Notes: generated by a model not told the origin, from the sequence alone. 64,000 nt of DNA from Eriocheir sinensis (GCF_024679095.1 NC_066544.1:8317490-8381489), one strand, 5' to 3'; shown: positions 51,860 to 63,462, counted from the first letter of the stretch. Numbers and translations are program-made.

Positions 51860-52640
51860 ACCCGGGGCAGGCAACACTAGTAAGCCGAGCCACAGGTTGT
51901 TGGTCCATTGACAAAAGCCTCGCCAGCCCGGCCAAGACGACGGATATCCGCAGGCCTGCCCCGGGCTTCCCGCACAGGCCGCCACTGTAAACACTATCAT
52001 ATCTGGAGGCCTTGGACCCCACCACCTCCTGGGGTTATCACTTTTTCGCCCCTCGCGCCCCTGCCACCAACACTACTACACCGGGGGGCTACAAAATGGG
52101 CCTGGGGGCTGGGAACACGGACACCCTCGGGACGAACACCAAAATACAGGGCGCTGGTGTCTCCCCCTCCGGACACGTCTTCCTTTTGGCCATATTGTTC
52201 CTCGCCCCCGTCCCCCAGGGCAGCCCCGCACCGCCACCGCCACACCACCGGGCACCACCCTCGGCCAGCACCACCAGGCAATGGACCCACGGGGGAGGCA
52301 GGCGCGGAGGCTCCCGTCCAGACCCAAACATTTTCCCCTGGGCAGGTTACAGGACCAGCTGAGAACGTGTCGGAAATATTCCCTCTTAATTCCCAACACG
52401 CCCGCCGCGCCCCCCTCAGCGGCCCTCCACGACCTGCGGGGAGGCGTGGGGCGCGTTCTGGGACAGCTGTCAGAGGGTGTGGGTGGAAGCAGCGTCATAT
52501 TACCAGCCAACACAGGACACTGGAGAGTAGGATCACACTGTGCTGAACAAAGATGGCCGAAGTTTGAGTGCGCATGCGCCGTCAGTCCCGTTCATGACGT
52601 AAATAAAGGAACATGTGACGGCTCCTTTGCGTTCCTCTCA
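51860..52640. promoter_or_regulatory. GC-rich promoter-like block, candidate GIGYF promoter
   Basis: The only long CpG-rich unique block upstream of the GIGYF start. Near its right edge is a cluster of promoter motifs: AAGATGGCCG (YY1-like, 52550-52559), TGCGCATGCGCC (NRF1 palindrome, 52569-52580), and TGACGTAA (CRE/ATF, 52595-52602). GTCAGTCC at 52581 could be a plus-strand initiator. The position, 4-5 kb above the start codon, fits a non-coding first exon on the minus strand, but the donor was not identified and the block could serve both directions. Confidence 0.5.
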
Positions 52641-52900
52641 GCTCTCCTCAGTCCCTCACTCCTCCTTTGTGTTACTGCCTCATCACGATCTTCATTCCTT
52701 GCTATATAGTCCAATACAAGCCTAAAGACCTTGCCTGTTGTTCTCCTTTTCTCTGTCTGGTGTTAGTTAGCACTGCTCAGCTCCTCTCAGCTCACTCCTC
52801 TGCCTTTGTTATTCCTCCTCCTCCCCATCTTCATTCATTACTATATAGTCCACTGCAGCACGAATACCTTTCTCAGTGTTCTCCATCTCTCTGATGTTAG
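52640..52900 (+). repeat. diverged two-copy tandem duplication beside the promoter block
   Basis: cactcctcctttgtgttac, atcttcattccttgctatat and agtcca recur about 150-160 bases later as cactcctctgcctttgttat, catcttcattcattactata and tagtcca. Confidence 0.65.
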
Positions 52901-54850
52901 TGTACTCCTTTCCTGCTCAGGCACATGCTCAAATATCATCTTTCTACCTTGACTTCTACAATACCTGGGAATGTTAATTAGCCGGCGAAAAATGTATCAA
53001 AACATCATTTTTTTACCCGAAGAACATATCGCAATCTCCAACTAATTAATACACTACAAGAGAAGGCAAAAGGAATAGGAGTACAATAAAAATCAGTGCA
53101 CGCGGTCATCACATAAATAGGCGAATAGGTAACTTAGGGCTTTGTTATCTCCGTAGACCTAATGTGACTGTGAATGAAACGGAAAACACCACCAGTCCAC
53201 CACACCAAAATCCTTCCTCCTGGCTGACGGAAATAGGAGCCACAGACATGAACTAGCACCCAGCGAGGAGGACACGTCACATGATGGCCTGCCTGCCCCC
53301 AGAAAAGGAAGAACGTTAACCCCTTACCAGGTCAACGGGGAGAAAATAATACTAGAAGTGAAATAGTCATGCATAGATTAGTTGGTTTCTTGTTATGGTC
53401 ATCTTGTATCCGCCACAGTACCGTGTTATAGCTTTGGTGAAATAAGAAAGTTATTCATTCGACCCTTAAGTTTCTCCGCACACGGTTTCCAGGTACGGAT
53501 TTCTGCTGTACCGCCGTGCCACGTTAGATAAAATTATGTCACCGTCATTTGACACGTATTATACCATAAGTTGACGTCTATTCCAGCTGCCAAGTCTCAA
53601 AATATAACAGTGAAACCCGTAAGAGAGTGATAAACATGCCCGCGAGGATATATAAATAGATAAAGAAAGAAATTAAGAAAACTATAAATATGTCAAATAA
53701 GGGAAGATGGGTGTATAGACTGTGTATGGTATATTGGATGCAAGTAATCACAGATGCCATAAAAAAGATATACCGGTATAAAAAAGTCAAATAGCCTTAT
53801 GATAACCAGAAACTTATAAGCTGCATATTAAAAAAAAGTCGCAGAAGGGGGGGAGGTATGTGATAACTGTGTCAATCATAAGGTGTGAGTAACAACAACT
53901 GCTACGAAGGAAGGTGTTCAAGAAGTTCAACAACTGCTATGAAAACCAACGAGGAAATCCGTACCATAAAGATAACAACAAGACTCGAGCGATCTTATAA
54001 GAGTCTATATACGTATACTGCTTATGGAAGAAACTTGGTTCAATATAACAAGTGATAGAGATGACAACAAACTATACATTCATAATAGAAAGACAACGAA
54101 TACACTATATTGTATACTTAAAATAACTACAGTATTAGAGAACACGTACGTTAATAGGCTATATACTAAAGGTAACTATAAAACATATACACCATTTAAG
54201 GATATATTGTAAACTAAAGCTATATAACTAAAGTTCCTATGCAACGAGAAAGCTACTATATATACCTACTACTTATTTAATGGAAAACTACATATAGGGC
54301 TACAGTATGCTAAATTTATGAACAAAAAAATATATATTCTAACTAAAGATAACTGGAGAACTATACTGTATACTTAAGTTATATAAATGAATAACTATAC
54401 ACCTTTCGTACTGAAGATAATTAGAAAACTATCCCCACTATATACGAAGTACCTCCCAAAGATAACTACAAAACTATGCTGTCTACGAAATATATAATTA
54501 GAAAACAACATACCTACGGAAGATAACTCGAAAACTATGCTGTAAGTAAACTGTGAGTAGGTAAACATGGGCGTGGGCTGAGTATAGGTATTACGTACGT
54601 GTCCGTCTGACCCACCGAGGCCGACGCCCCTCCCAAGGCTCACATAAGATCCGCTCCTCCTGCCGCTGCTCCAAGGCCACGGACACGGCAGACACGAGAC
54701 ACGCGATTCCTTGCCACGAGTCGACATAACCAGTGATCTAGTAGTGGTTGATGATGATGGTTTTAACGGCAAAAGAAGCAATTAAAGGTAAAAAATAAGC
54801 AATGAAAAGCCCGCTCCGCACTCCTTTTAGATGAAATAGAATAAGCTGGC
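52901..54850. other. intergenic AT-rich region, no gene seen
   Basis: Between 54000 and 54540 a loose repetition of gataactagaaaactatac-like pieces gives a strongly AT-rich stretch. A minus-strand frame at 54395-54781 has no recognisable domain and is not called. Confidence 0.4.
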
Positions 54851-54858
54851 CGGAAGAG

Positions 54859-54861
54859 AGG

Positions 54862-54896
<35 letters not shown>
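54859..54896. repeat. (GAT)n microsatellite
   Basis: About 12 GAT triplets. Confidence 0.95.
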
Positions 54897-54899
54897 CAC

Positions 54900-56181
54900 C
54901 TACAATATATATCGAGACTGGAAACACGAGGCACAAGACAGAAGTGAAGTGAAGGTATAGCTATACATGAAGGTACAAAGTCAAACTAAGTAAAACTGCT
55001 GACTAGCTTATATATTTTACAGGCCACGAGCCATGCGCATGTTTTTGGCCCACGCTGTCCCATCCTATTAACGAATTTACTTTATTATTTGATTTGTTTA
55101 ATTACTGTACTACTCTATTTACTTACTTACTGACGGGATTACACATTTATTACTTACAAACAAAACAAACTACACCTCCCTTTTCCTTTGTTGTTTACTT
55201 GCAACAATAAACTATCAATCAATCAATCATAAATAGCTAAGCCACTAACATGGTAACGAGCATATCCTAGCAAACATGATAGCACTGCACGGAGATAATG
55301 GTGGCACAAGTAAATAAATCAATAGAGCCGTGAGGAAATAAACCAATTAACTGCATGGAGTGTGGGAAAGCCTTTAATGGTCGCGTGCTGTGTCGTGCCT
55401 TCCCCGCAGCTGTGAATGTCACCCCCACACGTTTATCTGTGTCTGTGGACGTGCTGGCTTATCGACTGATACGCCCGGTGCAGTTATCGCCCGTGGGTAT
55501 TTAATTATAAGGTATTCCCTCATAACCCTGCACGCTCGAGAGCCTCAGGAAGAAGTCTCACACCCATTGTAGGTCTGCACGTTAAATTGGCATCGCGAGA
55601 GGTCATGCATGAGTGGCGGGGAGCCTTGGCGCGGCGCCCGGGGGAACACCAACCACGAATAGTAGCCACAGCCTCGGGGCCCCATGCAGCCTTGAAAGTG
55701 TGCGGCCTCGGCCCTCAGGGTTATCGTACATCACCTCAGTTTCTAGAGCGAAAAAAAAAAAAAAAAAACTTCCAGAACCTCCTTATCTTGCACGAACGAT
55801 GTAATCACTGTTTATATGCAAGAACACAATTAGGGAACAATATCTTGTTTACATGTAGGTTGCTGGGATGTTTGCATTATAGACAGATAGATAGATGGAT
55901 AGATAGATTGACAGATATATATATAGATAGACAGAATTTTGAGTAACCACCACCACCACCCACCACCACCACCACCAACAACAACAACAAGTACTATTAA
56001 TACTACTTCAAATTCCGCCATTGCAATAGTAGACTAGCTAGTACTACTACCACAAACACAATTAAATCATTCACAATATCCAACCTTTCCATATATGTAC
56101 ATGATAGTCTCAGCTACAGGAAGCATCAAAAGCAGGACCAGTCAGCTAAACTGTCCATAAAGTCAGATTATATATTCAGCT

Positions 56182-56226
<45 letters not shown>

Positions 56227-57400
56227 GGGAGAGAGACAGACCTAGCTAAAGCTGAGAGAAAATATATATAAATACCACAACACGCTTCCCAAGAAAATAA
56301 AACAGCTATGTAATGGTAAAAAGAATGATCGATCTAAATTTGTATGCATTCCTCCCGTACCCACCAATAAGACTCCAGTGAAGTAATTGCGTCAGTGGTC
56401 CAAGATCCGTGTCCCACCTATCCGTGCCTTCAGTAATAGGGTACCGGTGATGACAGGAGCTTTCTCGTCGTGCCAAAATCGCTGACTACTACCGTTAGCC
56501 CCACATGGCAGAGAGACGCCACTCGTCGTCGGCTCGCATGACGCAAGCCGAAAAAGTCGGTCTGTCGGCACCCTCTTCATGGGCCGTCACCAGACAAAGG
56601 TCCATGGTCACTTCACGGAGGTACAAAATCTTTAACAACAACAACAACATGCTAGGTGGGGAAATAAAAAAATCAGCGCAGTCTCCCCATGAAATGTTCC
56701 GTTTCGGTTTTCTGTGGCTTGTTTGGCAAAACTTTACCTGTGTTCAAACCAGGAACTCCACACTGTGTACTTCAGACAACAGGTTTACTTTCTCCTCCCT
56801 CCAACTCTTCCCTCCATTACTGACTTGCGTTCTTTCTATGCGGAGTGGTGAGGGCCTGCCTGCTAAAGCGCCCCATGTTACCATTACCCGCCAAGCACAA
56901 TACGTATAGTGACCCTCCTGATGCGGGAAACCAAAGTCAAATTATAACTTCTATGATTAGTCTTTGTATGAAACGACCCCTGAGATCTTCAATCAATCCT
57001 AAGTTCAGCGAGCAGCTACAGCGCGTATGCCCCCATTATAGATAGATAGATACAGATGATTTTCCATTTCCCCTTCCGACCATGCCACAAAGCTTCCAAA
57101 CAAAGAGCAAATCGCAGCAATTGAAAGAACACAAATTATGAAATGGACTTTGAAACACTCCAGCTAAAAAAGTAGTTTGGGACGAACAGATCGAACCTCT
57201 ACCGGTGTACTATGCGAAAGAGCAATTATGTCGTTTGTTCCTATACGTATAGTCTTTATAACTCTTCATAGGTAGGACAGGAGGAGAGGGAAAAAGAACA
57301 TAATAAGTGTGATGAGTAAGATAATGATGAAAGATGAATAAAAACACAGCTATATATGAAAGAGGCAAAGAAATGCAAGTAAATGAGCGAAAGGAAGGAG
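54900..57400. other. intergenic region with microsatellites, no gene seen
   Basis: Includes an A-run at 55750-55769, (GATA)-like at 55880-55935, (CCA)n at 55947-55977, (GT)n at 56184-56224 and a GATA run at 57041-57053. Short open frames lack any domain or splice support. Confidence 0.5.
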
Positions 57401-57403
57401 AAA

Positions 57404-57404
<1 letters not shown>

Positions 57405-57460
<56 letters not shown>

Positions 57461-57584
57461 TGATGAAGCGAGTAGGGGAAAGGGGGAAGTTCCAAGTGAC
57501 GTTAACCATCCTTGAAACGGACCCCTGAGCTTCGCATCCTCCTTAAAACACACACACACACACACACACACACCAGACTTGCCG

Positions 57585-57618
<34 letters not shown>
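57405..57618. repeat. (GA)n, then facing (CA)n and (GT)n microsatellites
   Basis: (GA)n at 57407-57455; (CA)n at 57548-57572 followed after about 15 bases by (GT)n at 57586-57618. The CA and GT runs are complementary, so one strand can fold into a hairpin with a 25-base stem, directly upstream of the secreted-protein gene. Confidence 0.93.
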
Positions 57619-57619
<1 letters not shown>

Positions 57620-57807
57620 CTTTCGGTCGACTCTCCCTGTTCTACCAAAACGGATCCTACGGCGGAGGAAGACCCGAGAGGATTTTTCTCCCTGCCGGTC
57701 AGCGTTCCGGAGGCCATTCTGTTTTCAATCCCTGAGCTGACGTGGAAGCGGTTTTCTGCCACAAAACCGTAATTCTTTTTAATTTCGTAACTTCACAATC
57801 AACAATT

Positions 57808-59280
57808 ATGAACCTCCTCGTAGTGTGGGCGATCTTCTTGGTGATGGGGAATCTGAGTGCCAGCAGCCTGCCGCTGGCCGGGGGAGCGGACTCCAAGGGG
57901 CTCCCAAAGGACGGGGCGGCCTCCGCAACCCTGGAGAAGGACGGTGTGGACCCTTGTCGAAAAGTTGACGAGGGGGTACTCAAACATTTACCCAGAGTGT
58001 CTGATCTAAAGAGCATGAAGACAAGTTTGGAAAGTGACACTAATGACACCATCAAGACTGTGGAAAGGAAAGTCTTTAATAATACAGATGAAACGGGGCA
58101 TGTAACCGGAAACAAGACAGTCATTGAAAAGACTACAGAAACTGATGTAAAGCCCAACGGAAATGTATCAAAGACTACGGAAACACAGGTTGTTATTGAT
58201 GAGGAAGGTAAAGAAAGTGGCGAAAAATCTGTCACAGAGAGCGAAACTCTGACGCGAACCACTCCACACAACGGGACCTCAACACAGACGGTGGACGTGA
58301 AAAAGGTCACTGACAAAGAGGGTAATGAAATAAACGAGGAAGTTGTTATTAAGAAGGAAGCAACAATACAGCCTCTTACCAATGCCACTGAAGAAAAGCC
58401 GAAGAAAATAATGGAGATTCTGCCCGGCAATAAAACGAATAAAATTTTAGTAACAGAGAAAGAAGAAAAACTGCCTTCACAAGAGACCATTAAGAACACA
58501 TCTGTGGAGAGTAGGAATGTTACAGAAAAGCGCGATGGAACTCAGAAAGTAGAACGAACAGAGAAAATAGTGGAGATTCTGCCCGGCAATAAAACGAATG
58601 AAATTTTAGTAACAGAGAAAGAAGAAAAATTACCCTCACAGGAAACCATTAAGAACACATATGTGGAGAGTAGGAATGTTACAGGAAATGGCAATGGACC
58701 TCTGATAGTAGAACGAACAGAGAAAACAAAGGAGATTCTGCCAGCCAATGAAACGAATGAAATTTTAGTAACAAAGAAAGAAGAAAAACTACCTTCACAT
58801 GAAACCATTAAGGAGACATCTGTGAAGAGTAGGAATGTTACAGAAAATGGCGATGGACCTCTGATAGAAGAACGAACAGAGATAACAAAGGAGATTCTGC
58901 CAGCCAATGAAACGAATGAAATTACAGTAACAGAGAAAGAAGAAAAACTACCTTCACATGAAACCATTAAGGAGACATCTGTGGTGAGTAGGAATGTTAC
59001 AGAAAAGGGTGATGGAAATCTGAAAGCAGAACGAACAAAGAAAACAATGGAAATTCTGCCCGGCAATAAAACGAAGGAAGTTTTAGTAACAGAGAAAGAA
59101 GAAAAACTACCTTCACGGGAAACTGCTGTGACGCCGGCGAAGGCTGTTAAAAAGGTTGTACCCTTCATTAGGAGAAGGGAAATTTGTAGTTGTGACTCGT
59201 TTTGGACCCTTTCGGTGGTACCAGAAAAAGTAGTTCAAAGAATTGCTCCTGTTGTAAAGAAGGAAATGACAACAGAGTAG
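57808..59280 (+). CDS. secreted repeat protein, family not recognised
   Basis: 490 residues in one uninterrupted frame. An in-frame ATG at 57742 would add 22 residues. The one at 57808 is preferred because it places a clear signal peptide at the very start: MNLLVVWAIFLVMGNLSASS, likely cut near Ser19-Leu21. Residues 80-185 are Thr/Glu/Lys/Val-rich with loose repetition. From residue 200 there are five tandem copies of a 53-residue unit (starts 200, 253, 306, 359, 412, the last partial), each with MEILPGNKTNEILVTEKEEK and LPS-ETIK--SVESRNVTE. About 17 N-glycosylation sequons recur at fixed unit positions. Only three Cys (50 and a CSC pair near the C-terminus). The tail is basic, and no membrane segment follows the signal peptide. 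Likely an extracellular, extended, glycosylated protein. No function is assigned. An upstream intron cannot be excluded. Confidence 0.8.
   Translation: MNLLVVWAIFLVMGNLSASSLPLAGGADSKGLPKDGAASATLEKDGVDPCRKVDEGVLKHLPRVSDLKSMKTSLESDTNDTIKTVERKVFNNTDETGHVTGNKTVIEKTTETDVKPNGNVSKTTETQVVIDEEGKESGEKSVTESETLTRTTPHNGTSTQTVDVKKVTDKEGNEINEEVVIKKEATIQPLTNATEEKPKKIMEILPGNKTNKILVTEKEEKLPSQETIKNTSVESRNVTEKRDGTQKVERTEKIVEILPGNKTNEILVTEKEEKLPSQETIKNTYVESRNVTGNGNGPLIVERTEKTKEILPANETNEILVTKKEEKLPSHETIKETSVKSRNVTENGDGPLIEERTEITKEILPANETNEITVTEKEEKLPSHETIKETSVVSRNVTEKGDGNLKAERTKKTMEILPGNKTKEVLVTEKEEKLPSRETAVTPAKAVKKVVPFIRRREICSCDSFWTLSVVPEKVVQRIAPVVKKEMTTE
58405..59130 (+). repeat. 159-bp coding tandem repeat (4.6 units)
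   Basis: Unit starts at 58405, 58564, 58723, 58882 and 59041, exactly 159 bases apart with no indel. Each unit opens with aaaatagtggagattctgcc or a close variant. Units 3 and 4 are most alike (gagattctgccagccaatga), suggesting the latest duplication was there. Confidence 0.95.
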
Positions 59281-59333
59281 TGATAATGTGTAGCTGTTTC
59301 TCTTATCAATTTCGTTGAAAAAATCAAAATCAA

Positions 59334-59339
59334 AATAAA
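59334..59339 (+). terminator. polyadenylation signal AATAAA for the secreted repeat protein
   Basis: 54 bases after the TAG stop codon at 59278-59280. Supports an expressed gene ending in this exon. Confidence 0.6.
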
Positions 59340-59399
59340 TATTGAAGAAGTTGGGAGACCGTGAACCATTCAAGTATGTCACTTATGAACACGGTGATT

Positions 59400-59905
59400 G
59401 CGGCCCCGGTTTAGATTCGAAAGAGTTATGTTTCTTTTAAGAGTGTACACACACAATGCCGGTTTGTCTCCGGTCTTGAGTATTACAGCATTTAGTGGCG
59501 TCCTTAATTAACAGTTTACCACAGTTTACCTTCCGCAGGTTTCCCCAGTGAGCACTGAGGCCACGCGCAGCTATAGCGTAGACCCCAACTTTACCTCTTA
59601 CCTATATAGTTACCGCAGCACCCAGATTCAAGGAGCCTCTATTTAAGGCAACATGTATAAAATTTCAGCCTGTCTCCATGCACGTATTATTCACGTGTAT
59701 AATTCACTTTTAAGGGTAAAATTCCACTAAGATTATGTAAATCTAGTAAGAGTGTTTATCATTTATCATGATTAATAGACCGAAGACAGTCGAGCTACAA
59801 ATCGTTCATAATGAAAGTCCATATTAATATAATCAATGTAGAAGATAGGAAATATCTGGTTTTACTTGATTTTCAGTGGCATAACAGGATGTTTCCTGGG
59901 AAAGT
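59400..59905. other. intergenic, no gene seen
   Basis: Unique AT-rich sequence downstream of the secreted-protein gene; a short direct repeat acagtttacc is at 59511-59530. Confidence 0.45.
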
Positions 59906-59918
59906 GTGTAATTGTTAC

Positions 59919-60000
59919 AGGGCTGGGCAGGTACCGCTAATTTTAGTACCGGTGATATCGGCACTGAAGACGGCGGCACCGGTACCGGTACTGACAAGCC
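59919..60000 (+). mobile_element. hAT-like terminal fragment
   Basis: Starts CAGGGCTGGGCAGGTACCG, a typical hAT end, followed by subterminal accggta/taccggtac motifs like those in the intron 7 element. No opposite end found. Confidence 0.5.
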
Positions 60001-60067
60001 AGCGGCTGGCTACGGTGGACATGGGATGGGTAGGGAATGGGGGGGATGGGGGTTGAGGACACGCCCA

Positions 60068-60068
60068 C

Positions 60069-60106
<38 letters not shown>
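60068..60106. repeat. (CT)n(CA)n compound microsatellite
   Basis: Nine CT then about ten CA dinucleotides, abutting the SINE head. Confidence 0.95.
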
Positions 60107-60107
<1 letters not shown>

Positions 60108-60339
60108 TCCATGGCGCAACTGGTAGAGCGCTGCGCTGCAAGACTTCACGGTCTGACAAGGCAGCGGTTCGAGCCCGCTCAGCCCGGATTCTTTCCGTTG
60201 ACTTGGAGTGGTTACTGTCCCCCCTTGAGTGTGAGGTCCTGGCAGTACCCATAGATCGACGATAAAGAGCACTTTCTCATGTCGGGAGGGTACCTGCTGG
60301 CGATGACGAGTCCAACACGTGATCAGGCCGTGGTGGTGA

Positions 60340-60340
<1 letters not shown>
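60107..60340 (+). mobile_element. tRNA-derived SINE
   Basis: A box TGGCGCAACTGG at 60112-60123 and perfect B box GGTTCGAGCCC at 60166-60176. The tRNA-like head is followed by about 160 bases of unrelated body and a (CA)n tail. A tRNA gene is unlikely because the acceptor-stem partners are missing. Confidence 0.8.

Positions 60341-60425
<85 letters not shown>
60341..60425. repeat. (CA)n microsatellite at the SINE 3' end
   Basis: About 41 CA dinucleotides directly after the SINE body, likely grown from its tail. Confidence 0.97.
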
Positions 60426-60430
<5 letters not shown>

Positions 60431-60764
60431 GTCATTGATTGAATAAGCATACATTTAACTATTTATTATCAAAGGGAAGGAATAACAAAGTATATATGTG
60501 TATTTTTTTACGTTATAATAAATGTTACTTGTACGATAGAAGCCCCGGGGTCGGCGGACACACGGGGCGAGGAAAGAATCACGTGGTGCTGCTGCAGGGG
60601 CGGACCTTAACCCTGTGGGGTGGCCTGGGGTGCTGTTTGCCCTGAGGGTCTGTCTGTCCTATGTATATCCAAGGACTTCTTTGTTCTAAGGACCTTTTTG
60701 TAAGTCTAATTCTAGCCAGAAATCACTATGACTTTCACTTTCATTTTCTTTTTCTCGGCGTCTA

Positions 60765-60820
60765 ACAATAACAATAATAATAATAATAATAATAATAACA
60801 ATAATAATAATAATAATAAA
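60765..60820. repeat. (AAT)n microsatellite
   Basis: About 18 AAT/AAC triplets. Confidence 0.95.
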
Positions 60821-61111
60821 CATGGTAATCGCAGAATGTTCATAAATATTAATAATTTTAACATTTTTTTCACTTATTTATTTAACTCTACTCACTTACT
60901 TCTTTCTTTAAATGTTTACTGGCAGGTTTTGTGTATATATGTGGTGAGAGAATTTTCTTTTATATATATATCCTTGTGTATGCTGCTGAATATTCTGATG
61001 AAACGAGGAATACTGATCTCACAAAGCTAGTGGTGGAACATGCTCCAAAAAATTCCATACTGGTGCAAACTGTTTCATACACGCACCCCTACGCCCTTTG
61101 TTACTTTGGTA

Positions 61112-61264
61112 CTGTTTATTTATTTTTTTACAACAAAGGAGACAGCTCAAGGGCACACAAAAAAGGAAACAATAATAAAAAAGCCCGCTACTCGCTGCTC
61201 CTACAAAAAAGAATCAAAAGAGGTGGCCGAAAGAGAGGTCAGTTTCGGGAGGAGAGGTGTCCTG
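61112..61264 (-). mobile_element. 3'-end copy of LINE family A
   Basis: The minus strand reads CTCTTTCGGCCACCTC, GGAGCAGCGAGTAGCGGGC, CCTTGAGCTGTCTCCTTTG and a TAAA-type tail. It matches the 3' end of fragment A and the copy at 63.5 kb. Severely 5'-truncated, only about 150 bases. Confidence 0.75.
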
Positions 61265-61923
61265 ATTGGTTATATATAGTATTAAGTTAGTATTACCAAT
61301 TAGTTACGTGGATGACATTTTTTACTGTTTGATCGTGTTTTACATGGTTAATTATATAGTTCGCTGAGGTTAGTCATGCATATTAAGTTGCTAAATGAAG
61401 TACTATGTGATTACGTTCCATTAAGTTAGCATGTTGTTACTCTAAGCTCCGTATGGCTGCTTGCTGAGTGAGGTTTGACTGTTGGCTTCTGGCTTCTGGA
61501 TCCGCCCCTGCCGAAACACACACACATACATACATACACTCCACTGACGCTTCTCAATCAGGCAAGTGCGAGACCGCCGGAGTGGGTTTCTACGTCCCCA
61601 TTTTAACTGAACGACACGAGCAGCGTGCGCGTGTACTGGGCAAGGTTGTGGTAAGGCTCCGACGACCAGCGGCAGCACCAGCAGCAAACGCAGCACGCAG
61701 CCTACACTCAGCGATCGGTGCTGACGTGCATTCTTTTTTTCCGACTTCACAGTAAAAAATATTCTACATGATCCCTAATGTGAAGTGTTGCTTATGATTA
61801 CCTTGAACTTAAAGCTAATTATATTCATCTACACGAATACTAACAACTACATCGTTGGCTGCAAGGGAACATTGGATCAGATAGTAAGATAACTTATGCC
61901 TAAGTGATAGAAAAGGACAAAGT

Positions 61924-61978
<55 letters not shown>

Positions 61979-62672
61979 TTGACGCCTTATATTCTCTGCC
62001 CCCTTGTCCTGCCGTCACGCTGGAGCTCACGAGGCCAGCGGGGGAGGAAGACGTCTCGGCCGCGGCGGAGAAGTGTTCCTCCCTCACTCCCGGGGCGGGT
62101 CGGAGGAGCTCTACCTTTGACTCCCCGGCAGGTGGACGCTCAAAGGGATACTAGGTGCTTGGCCACAAAGTATATTACATAATTATTACTATGAGCTTGC
62201 TAATACTTTAAAACCCTTACTGGACCTGTGGACTGTGTACAGACAACTACTCTGGGTGCAACATTTACAGACGTGAACGGACGAATGACTGATAAACGTG
62301 AAGCCGAGATGAGTTGTCCTCTAAACGGGGACTACTAATTAGAGGTCAATCTTGGAATAGAAATGAAAAATATGCCTCCCCTACAAACGTGAGCAGCTCC
62401 CTCGCTTACAACATTATCGCTGGGATGATGAACATTTTTGTGGTAGAAGTAGTGTGCACGCCCCACAGTAAAGGCAGCGGGGAGCCTTACGCTGAGACTG
62501 CTCTGCACGCTCGAGGAGGCCCCGCCCAGCAGCATCGTGACGTCTGCTGCTGTACCACCTCGCCCCTTAGCACACTACTCTGCCTAGCTTCCTTTTGTTT
62601 CATGTGATACCTAAGCCCCTCCCGCCCTCGCCGCGCCCCGCCCAACGCCCGGGGCGAGGCAGCGCTGCGTCG
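61265..62672. other. intergenic / 3' UTR of the membrane-protein gene
   Basis: Holds (CA)n at 61925-61976. The GC-rich part from about 62450 up to 62672 is probably the 3' UTR of the minus-strand membrane-protein gene. No polyadenylation signal could be chosen with confidence. Confidence 0.4.
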
Positions 62673-62784
62673 TTACACTGGGGTGTCGTCGCTGTTCTGG
62701 GTGTCTGGCGTCCGCTTGCCGCCCGTGCTGGAGCTGCGGCCGCCCGCGGGCATGTCCTGCGCATCGGGGTAGTCGTCCTTCCTC
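62673..62784 (-). CDS. last coding exon of a single-pass membrane protein
   Basis: After an acceptor CACCCCCAG at 62785, one base completes the Arg codon begun in the previous exon. Then come RKDDYPDAQDMPAGGRSSST and GGKRTPDTQNSDDTPV, with TAA at 62675-62673. The last four residues D-T-P-V fit the class I PDZ ligand rule (S/T-x-hydrophobic at the end). The segment is polar and Ser/Gly-rich, as expected of a cytoplasmic tail. The protein family is not recognised. Confidence 0.75.
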
Positions 62785-62995
62785 CTGGGGGTGAGGGGCA
62801 AGATGCAGTTACAGAGTTTCAGGACGGGGCGGCGTGTTGCTCATCCCCAGCGGTGAGGGAGCGAGGTGAGGGACAGTCTGCCCGGAGCGTCCCACAACAC
62901 GCCAAGATTCTGAACAACTGACGCTCAACTCATTCTTGGATCAGTGACTTGTGACCGAGCAGCGCTAGCCTGGCTACCTCGCAAAAACGAGTAAA

Positions 62996-62997
<2 letters not shown>

Positions 62998-63033
<36 letters not shown>

Positions 63034-63089
63034 AGTTCTACTACTACTACTACTGTTGGTGTTGTTACTGCTTGTTGCTGCTGCTGCTG

Positions 63090-63167
<78 letters not shown>

Positions 63168-63190
63168 TAATAATAATAATAATAATAACA
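62998..63190. repeat. (ACT)n and (ATA)n microsatellites in an intron
   Basis: (ACT)n at 62999-63050, then (AAT)n at 63090-63188, within the intron between the two membrane-protein exons. Confidence 0.95.
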
Positions 63191-63283
63191 GCAACAACAA
63201 TAATCATACTCTTAAATACACTCTAAACCATGCTCATTCTAGTCACAAACGGATAACTTGACTAGGATCAGATCCATACAGGC

Positions 63284-63309
63284 TACAGTAAAAAAAAAAA
63301 AAAAAAAAA

Positions 63310-63370
<61 letters not shown>
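63284..63370. repeat. A-run and (AAT)n microsatellite
   Basis: About 20 A then some 19 AAT triplets; the layout suggests a worn retroposon tail. Confidence 0.9.
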
Positions 63371-63373
<3 letters not shown>

Positions 63374-63462
63374 AAAATACAAAAAATAAATAAATAAAAA
63401 AAAGCTACATGATGTCTCCTCTCACACTACCTTCCCTGTAACCTCCGTGACCCCCCAGAGTT

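Noticed and set aside
54395..54781. Minus-strand frame of 128 codons as an upstream GIGYF or separate exon
   Set aside because: No similarity to any GIGYF part, no signal or domain, and GIGYF already has its start at 47,830.
55340..55400. C2H2 zinc-finger piece (CMECGKAF)
   Set aside because: Only half a finger, no His pair, no neighbouring fingers, and the frame closes soon after.
57699..59168. Antisense frames of 266 and 208 codons opposite the secreted-protein gene
   Set aside because: They mirror the plus-strand repeat, and no signal or polyadenylation supports the minus strand. The plus frame has a signal peptide and a polyadenylation signal.
60107..60185. tRNA gene
   Set aside because: A and B boxes are present, but the acceptor arms do not pair and a non-tRNA body with a CA tail follows; called a SINE.
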